Source: Psoroptes ovis | Lineage: Eukaryota; Arthropoda; Arachnida; Sarcoptiformes; Psoroptidae | NCBI GenBank assembly: GCA_002943765.1 | Contig: PQWQ01000002.1 | Coordinates: 1,116,001 to 1,180,000 of the forward strand | Length of the DNA stretch: 64,000 bases | Reading direction: 5' to 3' | Shown: in pieces, positions 61,775 through 64,000 of the stretch | Layout: the number at the start of each line of letters is the position of its first letter | How positions within the stretch are numbered: position 1 is the first letter of the stretch | Translations under genes and position numbers: made by a program | Notes under the pieces: generated by a model | Database searches by the model: none | What the model was told of the DNA's origin: nothing | What the model saw: the letters and a program-made list of their open reading frames with translations, nothing else

Positions 61775-62653
61775 ATGATTTTACTTTCAATCATAACATT
61801 CATTGGTTTTGTAATTTTTTCCATAATTTCTATCAAATGTTTACGATGTTCTCGGTGTTGTGGTTGTTGTACTAATTCAGATTCAAATGGTAATAATAAC
61901 AATAATCATAGTGGCAATGATAGCAATAATAATAATTTCAATAGACATGATGAATCATGTGATATAAATTTGAATGATGATAATGATGAAAATATTTTAA
62001 AACATAAAAATGCATCTAAATCGAATGATAAAAATATATCAAAAAATCAAAATGTTTATGAACATTATATACCGAAATCGATATTGATGAAATTACATGA
62101 AAAACAAAAAATTGAATTAACATCACTGGCAATATTAGCAGCACCGAATGATGTTAAATTGATTGATCAAAGTGTTTTGCTTGAAAATCTTAAAAATGGA
62201 GAAATTTCAAAAAAATTCAATCGGAATTCTTCACCATCATCATCAAAATGGTCAAGTCAATTTAATAGTCATAAATTGAATACAACAACATCGTTTTCAT
62301 CGACATTATTAGAACAACCACAATCCAATCCATTTCGTTCTATGTCTACGACAACATTTGAACCAAAATTTTCAATATCAATGCCAACAATTTCGAATAT
62401 TGAACAAAAATCAATGATCAATACGAATAAACGTTCGAAATTATCATCTAAAATACTTCAATCAAATAATGAATCGAATGAAAAAATTTTAAATAGAAAA
62501 AATAAAAAATATCGAAAATCAAATGTTGAAATTTTTTCCGATCCTCATCATCATAAACCATGTACAAAAAATATCTATCATTTATATCATGCACCTTCAG
62601 ATGCATTGCAATCAGAAATATCTTCAACAACTGATCATCAATGTACCAAATGA
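61775..62653 (+). CDS. Single-pass membrane protein with Cys-rich juxtamembrane segment, unknown function
   Basis: A single exon encodes 292 residues; an in-frame TAA directly precedes the ATG, so this start is firm for the frame. Residues 2-21 form one hydrophobic span (ILLSIITFIGFVIFSII), followed by CLRCSRCCGCC, seven Cys in about 11 residues. Such a cluster beside a membrane span is a usual palmitoylation or metal-binding signature; which applies is unknown. Then comes an Asn-rich tract and a region that looks folded (YIPKSILMKLHEKQKIEL, SLAILAAPNDVKLIDQS). The rest is Ser/Lys-rich. I do not recognise a family. AATAAA lies at 62765-62770. It is 465 bp upstream of the next plus-strand start. 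Confidence 0.6.
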   Translation: MILLSIITFIGFVIFSIISIKCLRCSRCCGCCTNSDSNGNNNNNHSGNDSNNNNFNRHDESCDINLNDDNDENILKHKNASKSNDKNISKNQNVYEHYIPKSILMKLHEKQKIELTSLAILAAPNDVKLIDQSVLLENLKNGEISKKFNRNSSPSSSKWSSQFNSHKLNTTTSFSSTLLEQPQSNPFRSMSTTTFEPKFSISMPTISNIEQKSMINTNKRSKLSSKILQSNNESNEKILNRKNKKYRKSNVEIFSDPHHHKPCTKNIYHLYHAPSDALQSEISSTTDHQCTK

Positions 62654-63118
62654 CGATCAATATAGGAAAAAATAGACCAATACAGATAATTAAGATGATT
62701 TTTTTTAAATTTTCGGATGCTTAACTTTATGATAATCAATTTAAATTTAAATTTCATTGAAAAAAATAAAGATTAAATTAAATTTTGATTTTCTATGATG
62801 ATCTGCTAATTGTTTTTTAATTACATTATTTTTCTATTTCTCTCCAATATTAGAAAACCAATTCAATCGAAGAAAAACTCTACAAATTATGCCATCAAAA
62901 TTGAGATTATAATCGATGAATTTTTTGAAATAAAAATATTAAGAGATAGAACAAATTGATATTGCTCATTATAATTATTCAATCACATTTTTCACACATA
63001 CAATTATACGATATGCATTATGTTATTATTCATCACGCCATTATCAATGAAATTGTTCAATGTTTTAAAGAAAACAAACATTAACAACAAATTTCGGTGA
63101 TAAAAACAAATCTTGACA
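62654..63118. other. Short intergenic with poly(A) signal
   Basis: These 465 bases separate two plus-strand genes. AATAAA at 62765-62770 fits the upstream gene. The remainder is AT-rich and would contain the promoter and 5' UTR of the putative secreted protein. Confidence 0.6.
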
Positions 63119-63659
63119 ATGTTCTCTTTGACGACGTTAAAATCGTTGATACCGAAAAATCAATTCAAAACTTCGAAAGCAAACAAATTGTCATCATCCA
63201 AAATAAATAATTTAAAATTATTTCAAAATAAACAAAAATTTCATCGAAATAATAATAACAATAATTGCCATCGGAAAGCATCAATGATTTTAAAAATGAC
63301 TTGTATAACATTGATATTATTTTTATCGATTACATTGCCATTATCATCATTGGCTCATTCACCTCCAATATCATCATCATCACATCATTCATCATCATTA
63401 CCGATAGAATTATCAAATGCTGCTTTGCGGCAGCGATTATTGAAAGGTTTGTCCAATAAATTATATCAATTGCAAAAATTCAAAACAAATAGCAATAATA
63501 ATCATCATCGTCAGCATGATTATGATGATCATTCGAATAATTATTATGATTCGATGGATTCTCCACAAAATAATAATAATCATAATCATCGATTTGGTGT
63601 TGATCGCTTGAATAAAATCAGATCATTGTTAGCAAAATTACAACCTGATTCTAAATTAC

Positions 63660-63692
<33 letters not shown>

Positions 63693-64000
63693 TGCTTCCT
63701 TTATGGCATTTTTCATCATTAAATAATCATAAAAATAGTAATAATCCATGGAAGTATTTCCACTATCAAAATTATGATAATGATAATAAAGATTCATATT
63801 CTGATCGTATGCCAACATGTGAAGAATTACGTTTCTTATGGTCTATTAAGCAATTGGTATTGCTGGATGATTTGGCTAATAACAATCAACCAAATGAAGA
63901 CAAAAATACATTTAAATCCAATAAATTTGATAAAAATGATCATTTACCAGAATCAGAGATTGATAATGATGATCTTCTGCAACAATCTAATAATGATGAG
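63119..64000 (+). CDS. Putative secreted protein, 5' part, runs off the right edge
   Basis: The frame from ATG 63119 stays open for 294 codons to the last base. A signal-peptide-like stretch follows later Mets at 63284 and 63296 (MTCITLILFLSITLPLSSLA, cleavage likely near AHS). The true start is therefore probably 63284 or 63296; from 63119 the protein would have a basic N-terminal extension of 55-59 residues and could be a type II membrane protein. The mature part is His/Asn/Asp/Ser-rich with a Ser run encoded by TCA repeats (63662-63691). It then has a more ordered segment, MPTCEELRFLWSIKQ, with one Cys. I do not recognise the family. A neuropeptide or secreted-factor precursor is possible. 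Confidence 0.6.

Overview
The window looks like nuclear DNA of a small-genome arthropod, most likely a chelicerate and quite possibly an acariform (astigmatid, house-dust-mite-like) mite. The reasons are strongly AT-rich non-coding DNA full of poly(A/T) and GAT/TTA microsatellites, mostly very short introns (58 to about 90 bp in two of the genes), animal-type synaptic and Polycomb genes with long Gln/Ser/Asn/His runs, a BEL/Pao-type LTR element, and a minisatellite carrying the arthropod telomere pentamer TTAGG. The species assignment is inference; the animal/arthropod assignment is firm.

Layout. Positions 1-40.7 kb hold three minus-strand genes in tandem. (1) Rim, the presynaptic active-zone scaffold, runs from its start codon at 21408 leftwards off the window edge. 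Eleven coding exons give the Rab3-binding helix, zinc finger, PDZ, C2A and linker; the C2B domain lies beyond position 1. (2) Sfmbt, a four-MBT Polycomb protein with an FCS zinc finger and a SAM domain, has four exons (28815-34596) and 1,863 codons before the stop. (3) Pkn, a protein kinase N with three HR1 repeats, a C2-like domain and an AGC kinase, has six exons (36225-40663) and 1,351 codons before the stop. My exon boundaries keep the reading frame across every junction in all three genes. A gene-poor 9.2 kb stretch (40.7-49.8 kb) separates this block from a plus-strand block: Tyw3 (tRNA wybutosine synthesis), a DRAM/Frag1-like multi-pass membrane protein, an unrecognised Cys-rich single-pass membrane protein, and the 5' part of a putative secreted protein that runs off the right edge.

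Mobile DNA. A 3.57 kb BEL/Pao-type element lies at 55177-58750, with two apparently identical 382-bp LTRs and a 6-bp target duplication. It has an open gag-protease frame of 894 codons but no reverse transcriptase or integrase, so it is a young, non-autonomous copy.

Most interesting structure. Rim's large intron carries a roughly 1.24 kb minisatellite whose units each present a near-perfect 5' splice site on the Rim sense strand, starting about 100 bp downstream of the real exon 9 donor. Further along, a stretch of about 468 nt without any AG dinucleotide on the Rim strand ends exactly at a phase-compatible 3' splice site inside an open exon that also has its own start codon. This suggests one segment that serves both as intron (long Rim) and as coding exon (short, C2B-only Rim).
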